Below, piece by piece: positions 22,392-32,310 of a stretch of DNA of 64,000 nt. A program made the translations under genes and the position numbers. Within the stretch, counting starts at the first letter, position 1. Each line of letters starts with the position of its first letter. The stretch comes from Hemicordylus capensis (Eukaryota; Chordata; Lepidosauria; Squamata; Cordylidae). The notes beneath the pieces were generated by a model. The model was not told where the DNA came from. It was given only the letters and a program-made list of their open reading frames with translations, and did no database searches. The DNA lies in NCBI RefSeq assembly GCF_027244095.1, contig NC_069658.1, forward strand, positions 415,550,687 through 415,614,686, given 5' to 3'.

Positions 22392-23975
22392 TGAGCATGT
22401 GTGGTCTTCTGTATTGTTTATCTGTATCCCACCCAAAACTGCTTTATGTTGAACTCTGCTGTGGAGAATCCTGCCTGCCCACCCTTCCCTTTTCAAAACA
22501 GGGAGTCTGAGCTTAGTCTTTGCTGTTGCTGCTTTCCCTAGGGATGAGCAAAGAGATTCTTTCACTTCTAGGTGGTTCTAATCTCACCCAGTCTCTGCCT
22601 GGAGTCTTTTACCTGGGGAGCGGATTATCTCAGAGCTGCTTGTCCTTCCTCCCAATAGTCTCTCTTCCTTTTAGTTTCAGAGCCGGAGCCAGCTGTAGAG
22701 TCCCACACTAGGAAGACCGTTCTGATCAAAACCATTGAGACCCGAGATGGAGAGGTGAGTTTGCTTTCTCTTCCCAATGGGAGAGAGGAGCGCAGGGCTC
22801 AATGCTTGTGGTCTTAAGTAGAAGGCATCTTGACAATCAAGTCCAGGCCTAGAGCTAACTGGAAGGGTAGGCTCTGGTTGGAAGCAGGGGTCCACTAGGG
22901 CTTCATCTTTCTCCATGAGGCTGATGTCATCCAAAGGTATTGGGCCTCTACCATTAGGGGCCATAGTTCAGTGGCAGAGCATCTGCTTTGCATGCAGAAA
23001 ATCCCAGGTGCAATCCCTGCCTAGTCCAGATCGGGGAGGGAAAGACCGGTGTCGAAGCCCTGGAGAGCTGCTGCCAGTCAGTGTGGACAATATTGAGTTA
23101 GATGAGCCAATGGTCTAACTCAGTATAAGGCAGCATCCGACATTCATATTTGCTCCAAAGAACCGTATCCCAGTGCATATTGTTGCCCCTTTTTCTGCAG
23201 CACATTGGGCTTTATCTGTGGGAGGGCAATAGGTGGGTGGTCTCTGGCTTGCTGTGGAGAGTTGGGACTGGATTGCCTCTTGTGTGTACTTGCCTCACTA
23301 AAGAAAAACACAAGTCTAACAAAATAATTTGGTTCACAGGAACACAGGAAGCTGCCTTATACTTCTGAGTTGGACGCTTGGTCCATCTAACTCAGTATTG
23401 TCTTCAGTACTGGAGTCTTTCCTAGTCCCTGCCTGGAGATGCTGCCAGGGATGGAACCTGGGACCTTCTGCATGCAAAGCAGATGCTCTTCCCCTGAGCT
23501 ACAGCCCTAGCCCCTCTAGATTCGATAGAAATTATGTATGCCGTGCAAGTTTGCATATAGGAGCTTGTTTTGCATATTTTTTCTGCATATGTCAGTCATG
23601 GGGAAGGGCAAGAACATTTGCAATGGACCGAAGCACCATTAGCTCCAGAGATTTCTCAAGGTGTTGTTCACACAGGTCAAATCCGTATGTGCAGCGCTCA
23701 GGTGTAGAAACGTTCCTTTTTCGAGAGGTTCTCAGGACGTTGAGTTTTGCATGCCTTTACCAAATCCAGTGCCTGTGTGCCACTTGCCCAGACCTGTGGG
23801 ACACACCCAGCCTTGTCTATGGTTCTGTGAATGGACTGGTCGGGCTCATTCTGTTCTCAGCTAAGTATTGGTCCGACACGTCTGTCCCTTTCAGTGGGCT
23901 TTGACCCTGTCTCTGTGTCCCCTGCAGGTGGTGACTGAATCAAGGAAAGAGCAGAGAGCTGAGATAGAGAAGTGA
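11819..23975 (+). CDS. PRPH: Peripherin, type III intermediate filament protein (9 coding exons, complete)
   Basis: Coding exons are 11819-12360, 16157-16217, 16815-16910, 18088-18252, 19470-19595, 21758-21978, 22147-22199, 22675-22754 and 23928-23975; they join in one frame to 463 residues (human peripherin is 470). Seen: a Ser/Arg-rich head with SYRRTFGPP (10-18); the rod start motif [16 protein letters not shown] (103-118); the rod end motif [10 protein letters not shown] (393-402); and a short tail with [14 protein letters not shown]. Exon sizes 61, 96, 126 and 221 are the classic type III pattern. Head, linker and tail match peripherin better than vimentin or desmin, for example the tail [15 protein letters not shown]. 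Family knowledge: peripherin assembles into 10-nm filaments, mainly in peripheral and some central neurons, often with neurofilament subunits. No break is visible. Odd points: a weak donor after exon 4, a 6-nt tandem acceptor at exon 8, and a tail about six residues shorter than in human. TROAP follows downstream on the same strand, as in human. Confidence 0.96.
12878..13065 (-). mobile_element. tRNA-headed SINE copy
   Basis: It reads agggaagctgccttctccta and then 'ggagatgctgccagggcttg' to 'gcaaagcagctgctct', the complement of the family body and tRNA-like head. Confidence 0.7.
14318..14475 (+). mobile_element. tRNA-headed SINE copy
   Basis: Head aggtcaggggtagagcatct, B box ggttcaatcccc, and 3' end gcagcttcctatg. 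The body is partly deleted. Confidence 0.72.
16157..16217 (+). CDS. PRPH: PRPH exon 2
   Basis: Residues 181-201 ([20 protein letters not shown]). It is 61 bp, the invariant type III exon 2 size. Acceptor ctgcag, donor gtgagt. Confidence 0.96.
16300..16433. mobile_element. hAT-type MITE (caggggtagcca), PRPH intron 2
   Basis: Terminal repeats CAGGGGTAGCCA / TGGCCACCCCTG and a perfect 8-bp target duplication, ctctagca (16292-16299, 16434-16441). The interior is self-complementary around 'ctacagttcccgtcattccc'. Confidence 0.9.
16815..16910 (+). CDS. PRPH: PRPH exon 3
   Basis: Residues 202-233 ([18 protein letters not shown] onward to KKLHEE). It is 96 bp, the type III exon 3 size. Acceptor ggtag, donor gtagga. 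Confidence 0.96.
16911..18087 (+). other. PRPH: PRPH intron 3
   Basis: It holds a foldback MITE (about 17692-17930) and no further coding sequence that I can support. Confidence 0.8.
17692..17930. mobile_element. Foldback MITE, PRPH intron 3
   Basis: The left end cagttcacatgatcaacatta is the near-complement of the right end at 17903-17928 (atcctaatgttgactgta). No ORF. Confidence 0.6.
18088..18252 (+). CDS. PRPH: PRPH exon 4
   Basis: Residues 234-288, ending [12 protein letters not shown]. It is 165 bp, one codon longer than the vimentin equivalent and one shorter than I recall for human PRPH. The donor AAG|gtcctt is very weak: only GT matches the intronic consensus. The position is fixed by homology and by the frame of exon 5. 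Confidence 0.93.
18253..19469 (+). other. PRPH: PRPH intron 4
   Basis: No repeat family is recognised here apart from a short CAG run near 18885. If retained, translation would add [10 protein letters not shown] after residue 288 and stop at 18285. Confidence 0.75.
19470..19595 (+). CDS. PRPH: PRPH exon 5
   Basis: Residues 289-330 ([17 protein letters not shown] onward to CEVDGLKGT). It is 126 bp, the family size. Acceptor cttgtag, donor gtgagt. Confidence 0.96.
19793..20009 (-). mobile_element. tRNA-derived SINE, near full length
   Basis: Complement of the family at 3135, from tatcctgctcttcctccca to ctataccacgctggctggcc. Confidence 0.82.
20049..20184. mobile_element. hAT-type MITE (cagggatggggaacc)
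   Basis: 136 bp, with a perfect 8-bp duplication, atataggg, on both sides. The arms pair around 'tacaattcccataatccc'. Confidence 0.9.
20645..20905 (+). mobile_element. Dispersed non-autonomous repeat ('ggctgttcacacg' family)
   Basis: It shares gttcaacctacctt, then 'gaggccaggactcgtt' and 'cctggcctcc', in the same order and spacing with a second copy at 62548-62765. The transposon class is unknown. Confidence 0.6.
20905..21050. mobile_element. Non-autonomous DNA repeat ('gtgtgcatgaaacc' family)
   Basis: Terminus like the complement of the element at 1-297. It contains paired gaccggacttgaac / gctcaaatttgagcc motifs. Confidence 0.45.
21450..21642 (-). mobile_element. SINE ('aagaacagccc...cctgtttcacac' family)
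   Basis: Complement of the copy at 46948-47160. Shared blocks include tattcagaggc, gggcatgcc and gtgtgaaacaggatgctgga. Confidence 0.7.
21758..21978 (+). CDS. PRPH: PRPH exon 6 (rod C-terminus)
   Basis: Residues 331-404, with the rod termination motif [13 protein letters not shown]. It is 221 bp, the type III exon 6 size. Acceptor ccccag, donor gtgggt. Confidence 0.97.
22147..22199 (+). CDS. PRPH: PRPH exon 7
   Basis: Residues 404-422 ([17 protein letters not shown]). Acceptor ctgcag, donor gtaagc. It aligns with the start of the human tail (ISVPVHSFASLNIKTT). Confidence 0.93.
22333..22388. repeat. Compound microsatellite (GT)n(GA)n, PRPH intron 7
   Basis: About 21 bases of GT followed by about 34 bases of GA. 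A similar (TG)n(AG)n lies at 38258-38311. Confidence 0.95.
22675..22754 (+). CDS. PRPH: PRPH exon 8
   Basis: Residues 422-448 ([20 protein letters not shown], then IETRDGE). The upstream of two AGs six bases apart is chosen because it restores the exact human spacing after IKTT. Using the downstream AG would stay in frame and lose two residues. Donor gtgagt. Confidence 0.92.
22960..23150 (+). mobile_element. tRNA-headed SINE copy
   Basis: Head ttcagtggcagagcatctgc, B box aggtgcaatccc, and 3' end ggtctaactcagtataaggc. Confidence 0.75.
23338..23515 (-). mobile_element. tRNA-headed SINE copy
   Basis: Complement of the family: aggaacacaggaagctgcc through to gcagatgctcttcccctgag (tRNA-like head). 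Confidence 0.77.
23928..23975 (+). CDS. PRPH: PRPH exon 9 (C-terminus and stop)
   Basis: Residues 449-463, [15 protein letters not shown], then TGA. Acceptor cctgcag. Human peripherin continues with about six more residues (SSAHSY) that have no counterpart before this stop. Confidence 0.93.
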   Translation: MVTESRKEQRAEIEK

Positions 23976-25710
23976 TGTCGGCAGCACCAGGCACCTGCCC
24001 CAAGCCAGGGAGATGGGCACTCAAGCTAACCCATGTGTAGAATTCCCAGCCACAGCACCCTGTGTCCCCCACCACAAAGCCGCACTGGCCTTACTTACAA
24101 TGATGACGATACCTCTTGACCTCCAGCAGCCTTTCCACACTGTATCAGGCTTCCTAAGCCAGCTCTCTCCTTATGTGCACCTCTAGCCTTCTTGGGGGCA
24201 GCCTGGTTGTGATCCCAGCAATAACCACACATGTGCTGGGGAGTGGGGATTTCTCCATCCTGCCTTCTTCCACTGCCTCTTGGCTCTTCTACTGTCTCTC
24301 ATTTTGCCCTATAAGGTCCAGTTTCAGCCAGTCTTGTCTTGAAAGAGGGAAAGAGCTGTCTTTCAGCAAAGCATTGGGCATTGATGTGAGCTAGCCCAAG
24401 GCTGGGCACAGATATTTCAGATGTGTTTGGATTCAGACCACAATGATCTGGTCTGCAGATGTTCATGCACTGTAGTTAGTAAACGCGTGACATCTAGGAA
24501 GTCTGAATAGGCACACCAACATAGTCATACCAAAGAGGACCAACAGCTTGCTCACAATCTGTTTACTGCTCATGGTGACCTTGAGGCCAGTTTCTTTTGC
24601 TGACTGCTGAGACCAAATGCTGCTTACAGGGATTCCCAAGAGTTCTCGGGCTGAGAATTTCCTAAATCAAGTTTGTAACCACTTAAGTCTTCAAGTGTAC
24701 CCAAGAGAAATGTAAACCACACAGATCATTAGCTGCATTTATTTAGTTTTTTAAACATACTTTAGAGTAATCCCTTCCTCAAAACAAAATAAGCCAGTCT
24801 ACCTGAGGGAAACTTTTCTCCACTTGATTCATGTGGCGTTTTATCCATATTTAAGCATCCTAATGACAATCTTACAGTCTGAACCAACTATTTCTTACTG
24901 GGAAGTATGTCCCACTGAATCCAGTTGCACTTGCTCCCAGGTAAATTTGTTTCTGCTTTAGTGGCCTTAAAGTGACATTATTTTGCCTTGATACAGAACA
25001 ACTCCTTAGACTTGGTTCATATGGTTAATGAAAACAGTAGCCCCTTTCCCTTATGGAGAAACCAGGGAAGCTAAGGCCAAAATACTTTGTGAGTTACTGA
25101 AGAGATTCATAGCATAAGGCTTGTCCTGAGCATTTAGACTTGGCTTATGTACACAAACTGGGATCCTGTCACCTGAGCATCCTGTCATTCATAATCCCTA
25201 CCCACATGGAACTGACATAAAGGATGCTTGTTTATGTATATAGGAACACAACACAACTGCCTGTAATGTAATTTATCAATCCCTCGCCATCTCACTGCAG
25301 TCCAAGCATACCAAACCATACCAAGGATGGCACAAGCTTTCCCTTGATGTCATTTTCAGTTGAATTATTCCTTTCACTTGCACTTATATTCTTCCTGCTT
25401 CAGCTAATTCATTGACATTGCTAGAGGATGCTATGGATACAACCTGAAAGCTGACATGTTGATTTCTCAAAAGCATCTGCTGGCTCAAAATTACTTCCCA
25501 GCATTTGATGTGAAACGAATATCTCTGAGAGTTGCTACTGGCCATGCTTCTGGGCCCTTTAGAGTAGTCTGGCATGCCAGCTTCAAGCAGATGGAGGTTT
25601 CCTGGCATTGAGATTGAGCAGGGCTGTTAAAAAAGCTGGCAACTCTCAACTTCAAAGCCTTTCAAAGTGGCTTACATTTTGGTATACAATCCTACAATTT
25701 AAATGGTGTA

Positions 25711-25770
25711 TCCATACGTGGTCGCCAAGAGTCGACACCGACTTGATGGCACTTAATCCATCAATCAATT
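25711..25770 (+). mobile_element. Bov-B (RTE) LINE 3' end
   Basis: ggtcgccaagagtcgacacc, then gacttgatggcactta, followed by short ATCA repeats. This is the conserved Bov-B terminus, also used as the tail of Sauria SINEs. Confidence 0.7.
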
Positions 25771-25919
25771 ATCCATGATTTAAAGTGGATAAGGCTGCCG
25801 TCTTCAGCACATATACTAGGGAGCACATTCCACTGAGCTTGGTGGAACTTGCTTCTGAGTGAATGTTCTTGGGATTATGCTGCATGAGACTGAACTGGGA
25901 AATCCCCAAGTACAAATCT

Positions 25920-26100
25920 CACATCTGCCAAAGGTGACCGTGGACAAGCTGTCTCACAGCCTCAGCCCCCCATTCCCAACATGGGGTTAAAAACAGTGGC
26001 CTACTTTACAGGTATATTGCAAGGGTGACTGAGCTAATGCATATGAAATACTCTGAACACCAAAAGCACTATATGAAATTGATATTAAAATTGCTTAGAA
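25920..26100 (+). mobile_element. MIR SINE
   Basis: It shows the MIR core: acaagctgtctcacagcctc, cccattcccaacatggggtt, then ctttacaggtatattgcaag. Confidence 0.6.
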
Positions 26101-28283
26101 GGTCTAATAACAGTGTGCTCGTTCATACTCTCTTTCTTTCTAGATAAACTTTAGGATGCAAGTACACTGTGATCATCCATCTCAAAGCTATGTTTTCTGT
26201 TTTCTGCGAGTTTGTCTAGTCTTCTTTTAAACATCAGCTATGCACCATTGATCATTGCTGCTTTAGTAATAGAATTCTTCAGGGCAGCTACATCTTCATT
26301 TTTCCCTTGCATGTTCTCCTCTGGGTTGCAGAGAAAGTCTCTGCCGTGTCCTCCTTCCCCACACTTTGGGAGGCTCTCAAAGTTTTGGTCTTCACTTAAA
26401 AGTGTGTTACTGAGATAATGGTTTATAATCTAAATGCTTGCAAGCTTAGGCTCACTTTTGGCATCTTACTACTGAGTTTGTCTTTCACTCAAAATCCTTT
26501 TGCAGTCCCCCCACCCTTTGCACTCAGATTTTGTCACCTGCTGCTGTTATAACCAAAACTTCACATGGCACCCCAGTTCTAAGCATGTTTACTTGGAAGC
26601 CAAACTTGGACTGATTTCAAGGGTGTTGGTTTCAAAGTCGTTGCCCGACTTTGGGGGTTCTTGAAGGGGCTGCTGAGGCTGTCGCAACTAAACCTTGTGT
26701 TGTGTAAGCTGTTTCTCCTGCCTGTCCCTTTCTGGTCTTTCTGCTTACTCTCCTCTCCCAAATTGCCCTGAGGTGATACCCAAGTCCCACTTGCTATAAC
26801 AGGTGGGGAGAGCAGGATCAATAGAAGGGGTGGGCAGGAGACACAGGGACAGTGCAATCTGCTGCATTATGTAATCCTGTCTGGCTATCCTGATTAAACT
26901 GGTGCAGGGGCTACTGCACATGAACATATCCACTTCTTTTGCTTTTCAAGGCAGACCATAATGTTGGGCCACTGGTGGTTTAGGATGGAGGCACTTTGGT
27001 TTGGGTGAGCATCTAACTCACAAGAAGATAATCTTGAGCTGCTTTGTTTATCTGCATAACAGTGTTGGTGTTCAAGGTGAAGAGAAGAGAGCTCCCCATT
27101 AATACTTAATCTTATCCCACCCCACACACCTTTTGGCATGATTTGGGTTCAATATGTTTAGAGGTATGAATATAAGGCAATGTTTGTAAAGTCCTCCCTT
27201 GGGAAGAGCAGCTGCAGCCACATTAATACTTTCTGCCCTCTAACAATGCAATCCTAAGCATGTTTACTCAGAAGTAAGTCCCATTGTGATCATTGGAGCT
27301 CAGTCCCCAGGGAAGTATGCCAAGAATGGCAGCCTAAGGCTGCAATTGTATTCTGCTAGGCATGCCCAATTCTGCATGGGATCAGGCTGCTCAAGTATGT
27401 CCTGAGAAGAGCTCATTGTAGGATGGTGCTGGCATTTTGTGGAGTCCCACTGCTGAGGCTGAAGTAGGTCGCTTCTCCCTCTTGGATAATAGCTTTTGAA
27501 AAATGGGCCTCCTTCCTGGGCTTTGATGCTGACTTCCCCTAATTTTGATAGCCATGTTGCCAATTTCCCATACTCCTAGTCAGACCTAAGAATTCCTGGT
27601 GCTAATTCTTCCCTCTGTGTTAATGACACCCAAGACTGGATTCTGTGTTTCCTGCCACTGTATTATGCTAATTCCCCATTGATCCCACTGTGTGCTTTGT
27701 CCCAGCATGTCCACGCATCCTGGCTCTCCAGAGTAGCCTTCCTTACAATTTGGCTTGCCTATACCCCACGTCTAGCTTGGGGAAAGATGGCATATGCCCA
27801 GGTGACCACTCTATCCCACACCCCCATGAAGAAACAGGGTACAGGGAGATTTGGAAGAAACTCGGAACAACTGTAAAACTTTCTGGTGCTTCCTGATCTC
27901 CCCATAATAGTGACAGTTCCCTGATGACATTTGGCCATTGTGTGGAATGGGCCATGGTTTGCTTCCAACCAGCCAATAAACAACATCCTGAAGAGTCTTC
28001 TGTGTTAAATGGGTTTGTTTGTTTTTGCTCCCTGGTGCTCAGTACTCTCCTACACACTGCTTGTCCTTCATGCAGTTTGTTGCTTGGTTCAACTACTTTC
28101 ATACATGCTGTAAAGTTGTGATCTCATCCTGGTTGTGTTCCTGACCCTTTAACAGCAGCCTGACATGGGGAAATTGAGCTTGTGAGGATTTCTCCTCCAT
28201 TTCCACCTTAGAAATTAAACAGGTGAAATATTTTAGGGCCGTTACCTGGTCAGAGGTGTGCCTGCCTTAGTCCCTCTCTAGGA

Positions 28284-28417
28284 CAGGGGTGGGCAACATT
28301 AGCTCTCCACTTGTTGAATTACAACTTCCATCATCCCCAGCCACAACAAAATTGTGTCTGTGGATGATGGGAATTGTAGCTCAACAGTAGGTGGAGAGCT
28401 AAGGTTGCCTACCCCTG
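28284..28417. mobile_element. hAT-type MITE (caggggtgggcaac)
   Basis: 134 bp, with a perfect 8-bp duplication, ctctagga (28276-28283, 28418-28425). The two halves are complementary around 'acaacttccatcatcccc'. Confidence 0.9.
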
Positions 28418-28737
28418 CTCTAGGATTTTCTATGCCCCTTCCTTGAATTCTCAACTTCCATGGAGTGGTACAGGCAGGGATAGGACAAGAAGCCTGTATC
28501 TTTTTTACTTGCAAAGATAGAAGGGTGAGGGCTGGGGAGGGTACAGGCAGCATTTCTACCCAGTTACCAAAAAAAAGTCAATCTGATTCTGCCTCCCAGT
28601 GCTCTGGCCAGCAAAAGGCACTGGGATAACTGAGAAACCCATTTAAAAATGTATTACAATTAAATAATTTCATACATATTAGGTTACTTGTATTTGGGTT
28701 CTGGCAGTTCTATGCTGATTCACCCTCCCCATGTACT

Positions 28738-29100
28738 TTATTTATTTGATTTATATGCCACCCTTCCTAAAGAGGCTCAGGGTGGTTTACACTAAAATAA
28801 AAAACACATAATTAGAATAAAAAACCATTTAAAAGCAGATTAAAATTTATATATCTATTTATATATATAAATCTATCTATCAGCTATATATAAATTAAAA
28901 GCCAGGCTATGGGCCTCTCCTGAAGTCCTGCAAGGAAGATATTCCTCTCATCTATGGGGAGCTTGTTCCACAGCCTAGGGGCAACAACAGAGAAAGCCCA
29001 ATCCCAAATCACCACCAGATGAACCAGTGGCACCTTCATCCCCAAATTTCTGACTGCTGCTGTAAATAGTTCAGGAAGTGGGCCAATTAAAAAAAAAGGT
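28738..29100 (-). mobile_element. L3/CR1-like LINE 3' end
   Basis: Minus strand: FSVVAPRLWNKLPIDERN, the usual end of the ORF, followed by the 3'UTR 'ccaccctgagcctctttagg'. A TATAYC-rich microsatellite (28848-28890) interrupts it. Confidence 0.72.
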
Positions 29101-29144
29101 GATGTCTTTGACATGAGTTAGGATTATGCAATTTTGCGTGGAAA

Positions 29145-29285
29145 GAGACTGCAGCTTAGTGGTAGAGAAGATCCTTTTCCTGCAGAAAGTCCTGGGTTTG
29201 ATCTCCAGGTAGGCCTGCAATAGACCTGTTTGAAACCCTTGAGAACCACTGCCTGCCAGTGTATAGACAGTATGGAACTAGTTCA
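29145..29285 (+). mobile_element. tRNA-headed SINE copy, diverged
   Basis: Head agcttagtggtagagaagat; B box-like gggtttgatctcc; the body end 'ccagtgtatagacagtatgg' is recognisable. Confidence 0.6.
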
Positions 29286-29429
29286 GGGGTTCTCACAAGG
29301 AAGGCCAAGAAAAAGAATAAAATCTTAATAAAACAGCAACCCTTGGTTTGTACTGAAACAGTTTCGCACTTTTCAGAGGCTGATCCAAGTTTGCATAAAA
29401 CCTTCTAAACTCCATTTTTCGTCAGTGTT

Positions 29430-29758
29430 GATTCAAATTAAATCAAACCATTTAAATCATGATTTAAATTGCTTCCTAGAAAGACTCAATTTTAATGATT
29501 TAAATCACTAGTTAGGAAGATTTTATTTAATCATCATTTTCTAGTAAAAGGATATTCTTGTTGTCTAATATAACCTTAATGAATATTCAGAGACAGATGT
29601 AGGTTTCACTTTTAGAAGGTAGGTGCACACTATACATTATAAAGCAATTCTTCTTCTTGTAGAAGGTAATGGCGTACCAGGACCGTGAGGTCCCACAAAC
29701 GCCACCTACTGGAAGGTGAATTTTTCTGAATTTTTTCAGATTAATTTTCATCAAAAAA

Positions 29759-29789
<31 letters not shown>

Positions 29790-31435
29790 TGGTCGTGGTC
29801 ATTTTAGTAGTACCAAAGCAGATACATACTTGCAAAGTCATTAGGAGAAGAACCAGCTTCAGTTATTCATGATTTTTTGGTCATGATGGGCCAGAAGAAC
29901 CACTACCACTACACAGATTTTTAAATTGTACTTATAAGCTTGTTTATTCTGGTTAGTTTTCTTCAAACACAAACACACATACCCCAAGCACATGAATTTT
30001 TTAATGGTTAATTATTTTAGTTATAAATATAAAACTTTAAAAAAATTAAATAGGCAATTTCAACCAAATAAACTCAAATTAAAATATTGGGTGGTATAAT
30101 TAACTCAGTCTTCTTCAACCTTGTCTTCCCTGTTGTTCATTGTCTGGAAAAGAAATACAAGCTTTCCTGCTTTTTTACTTCCCAACTTAATTCTCAATCC
30201 AATGAAATAAAAAATTCTCTCTACACCTGCAGAAGAGGCTACTGCTGTCAAGAACTGGATTACCTCTTCAGTAAGTGGTCTCCAAATCCAAATGTTCAAA
30301 CTAATTTTACCAACTCACTGATGTGACTTCCTTTAACACTTCATCAGCAAACATGTGTTTCTTGAACTGACCACCCTTAGCCCTGACATTTATTATAGTT
30401 GGTATTATGGAGGGATAATTGCTGGATGCCCATGTCATAGCCAACTCTTCTACAGCAGTTAAACATTGATCCTGGTATCAAGGACTGCAAATACTGGCAA
30501 GAAAATTAGCAGGAGATAGTGCTTGTTCCATTCATTTTTAAAATGTCTGTAATCTAACTCTGTCACTACATATTTCTCTTGTCAAAGTTCAACAGCATCA
30601 GAAATAAAACACTTATTTTTCTGCACTTTGTTCAAGGCTATGGATATAGGCTTCAGGATTGTCACCATTTGTTCAACATTTTTCTTTAGCTGAATGTTGA
30701 GAACTTTGGCTGTGGCAGTTCTATCTATTTTTTCATGATTTTGTTCACAAATTGCCATCAGAGTAGACCAGTTCTTGATACAGTTCTCAAAATAGTCCAT
30801 TGGATTGTTCCATTGGACATCTTGTGGGAGAGTTAATCTGGTTCCTCCTGCTTTCTTCAGAGCAGCTGATGCAAAGTGGTTTTGTAGAAATATTTTGCAA
30901 TTTCAACAACATAGCCTTTATTTCTGGAGCACTGAAGTCTTTTGCTAGGAAGCGCATCAAACGAGACGGCTGCCATATGTTATTAGTTTACGGCTTTCTT
31001 CTAATCTTGGACACATTTGTAGCATTATCTGTGACAAAGCTGCATACTAGGCATTTGAATTGAAATTCTTTTCACAGCTTGTTATTGCTTTTACTGCTAC
31101 TTCTTATAAGTATTTGGCAGAATGCATTTCCTCATGTATCCACTGTTTCAGTAAAGAATACACTTCTTTCTTCTGTTGTTACATGAGCACATATTATTGG
31201 ATCATTATGGATCTTGCTCCACTCACCCAGGCTCAGGTTAACAATTCCCCTCTCTAGATTATTTGCACATTTTTCAATTTCTTTCTTATACACTTTAACC
31301 AACAATTTGCCTGCAATAGGTGGACTATATCTTGGTCAAAATGACTGTACAATGTCAATGAAGTGTGTATTCTCAGCCACATGGAGAGTTTGTTGCATAA
31401 GTGAACCAAGAAATTTTTTCATCAATTACTTCTTG
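29430..31435 (-). mobile_element. hAT DNA transposon remnant with transposase debris
   Basis: Minus-strand fragments read VCDNATNVSKIRR, LMRFLAKDFSAPEIKA (about 30900-31045), NCIKNWSTLMAICEQNHEKI (30582-30800), ILKPISIALNKVQKNKCF, and the C-terminal dimerisation region SAGVERIFYFIGLRIKLG and KAGKLVFLFQTMN (30105-30299). Frameshifts and stops separate these. The 3' end (about 29430-29525) is rich in 'tttaaatcatgatttaaat', typical of some hAT termini. Confidence 0.72.
29762..29789. repeat. (GAT)n microsatellite
   Basis: Nine GAT units in tandem within the hAT remnant region. Confidence 0.95.
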
Positions 31436-32310
31436 CCAACCCCTGCTAACTGGGCAAAGAGGCACCCTTTTAACATGGTGATCAGGGGCGGAGCCACCAT
31501 TGGGCCAATGGGTTCAAAGAACCCAGGCCGTGCCCAATCAGGGGCTGCGCATTGCGGCCCTGACACGCCCCCCGCATCTGACATCAGATGCGGGGGTGCT
31601 GGTTTAGCTCTTGAATGGGGGCCACATGACCCCCGTTCGGGAGTTAAATGGCCGCTGTGTTCGTGGCGTGGCCAGGAGCAGCTCTTCCCTGCAGGGAAGA
31701 CTTGCTCCTGGCTGCGCTGCGAATGCAGTGCCAGCAGAAGTTTAACTCCTGAAGGGTCCACGCGGCCCCTTCGGGAGTTAAATGGCCAGTGCTGCATTCG
31801 CGGTGCAGCCCGGAACGGCTCCTCCCTGCAGGGAAGAGCCACTCTGGAACGCGCCGTGCCGTGAACGCAGCTCCTGCCCAAGTCTAGCTCCTGAAGGGGC
31901 CATGCAGCCCCTTCGAGAGTTAAACGGCCAGCCCTGCGCCGGCCTGACTCGCTCCCTCCCGAATGGAGCTGCTGGGCTCTGTTCGGGATCCAGGCCATGC
32001 CCCCCACGTCTGACATCAGACGCAGGGGGCAGGGTGAGCATGGCTGCCGCCGCGGCCGCACACAGGCCACTGGCGGTCAGGCTCCGCCACTGGTGGTGAT
32101 TCTCTTTATTTGGCAGGGGGAGAGTAACTGGCCCTATCCACCCCCAGCGCAGTACCTCCAGTGACTGTTGCTGGTGTCTATCTTACGTTTCTTTTTAGAT
32201 TGTGAGCTCTTCAGGGACAGGGATCAATCTTATTTATTTATTTGTTGTTTATGTAAACCACTTTGTAAACCTTTGTTGAAAAGCGGTATATAAATATTTG
32301 TTGTGTTGTT
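31436..32310 (+). mobile_element. SINE with L2-like tail, split by a 600-bp hAT element
   Basis: The parts 31436-31492 and 32093-32310 together match the copy at 49080-49335: 'ctgggcaaagaggcaccctt', then 'ggcagggggagagtaact', 'gattgtgagctcttcaggga' and 'ggtatataaata'. Confidence 0.75.
31493..32092. mobile_element. 600-bp GC-rich non-autonomous hAT element
   Basis: Ends CAGGGGCGGAGCC / GGCTCCGCCACTG; target duplication atggtgat / gtggtgat (7 of 8). The interior has three copies of a unit of about 135-140 bp with ttcgggagttaaatggcc (near 31634, 31768 and 31909) and two palindromes built on 'tctgacatcaga'. The ORFs here are not genes. Confidence 0.85.

Larger units (their letters stand above)
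22755..23927 (+). other. PRPH: PRPH intron 8
   Basis: It holds two tRNA-headed SINE copies in opposite orientation (22960-23150 plus, 23338-23515 minus), separated by about 190 bp. No coding sequence is seen. Confidence 0.8.
23976..28275. other. PRPH 3'UTR and intergenic DNA
   Basis: No canonical AATAAA is found close after the PRPH stop. An AGTAAA at 24478 is the nearest variant; AATAAA at 27975 is 4 kb away. It holds fragments of the 'tttactcagaagtaagt' repeat, a Bov-B tail and a MIR. No gene is seen. Confidence 0.55.

Noticed and set aside
22960-23035. tRNA gene (also 14318, 39797)
   Set aside because: A and B box-like motifs exist but no full cloverleaf is apparent, and each continues into the same SINE body.
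31426-32070. Antisense ORF of 214 codons and sense ORF of 216 codons
   Set aside because: They lie in the GC-rich non-autonomous hAT with tandem units; open on both strands, no homology.
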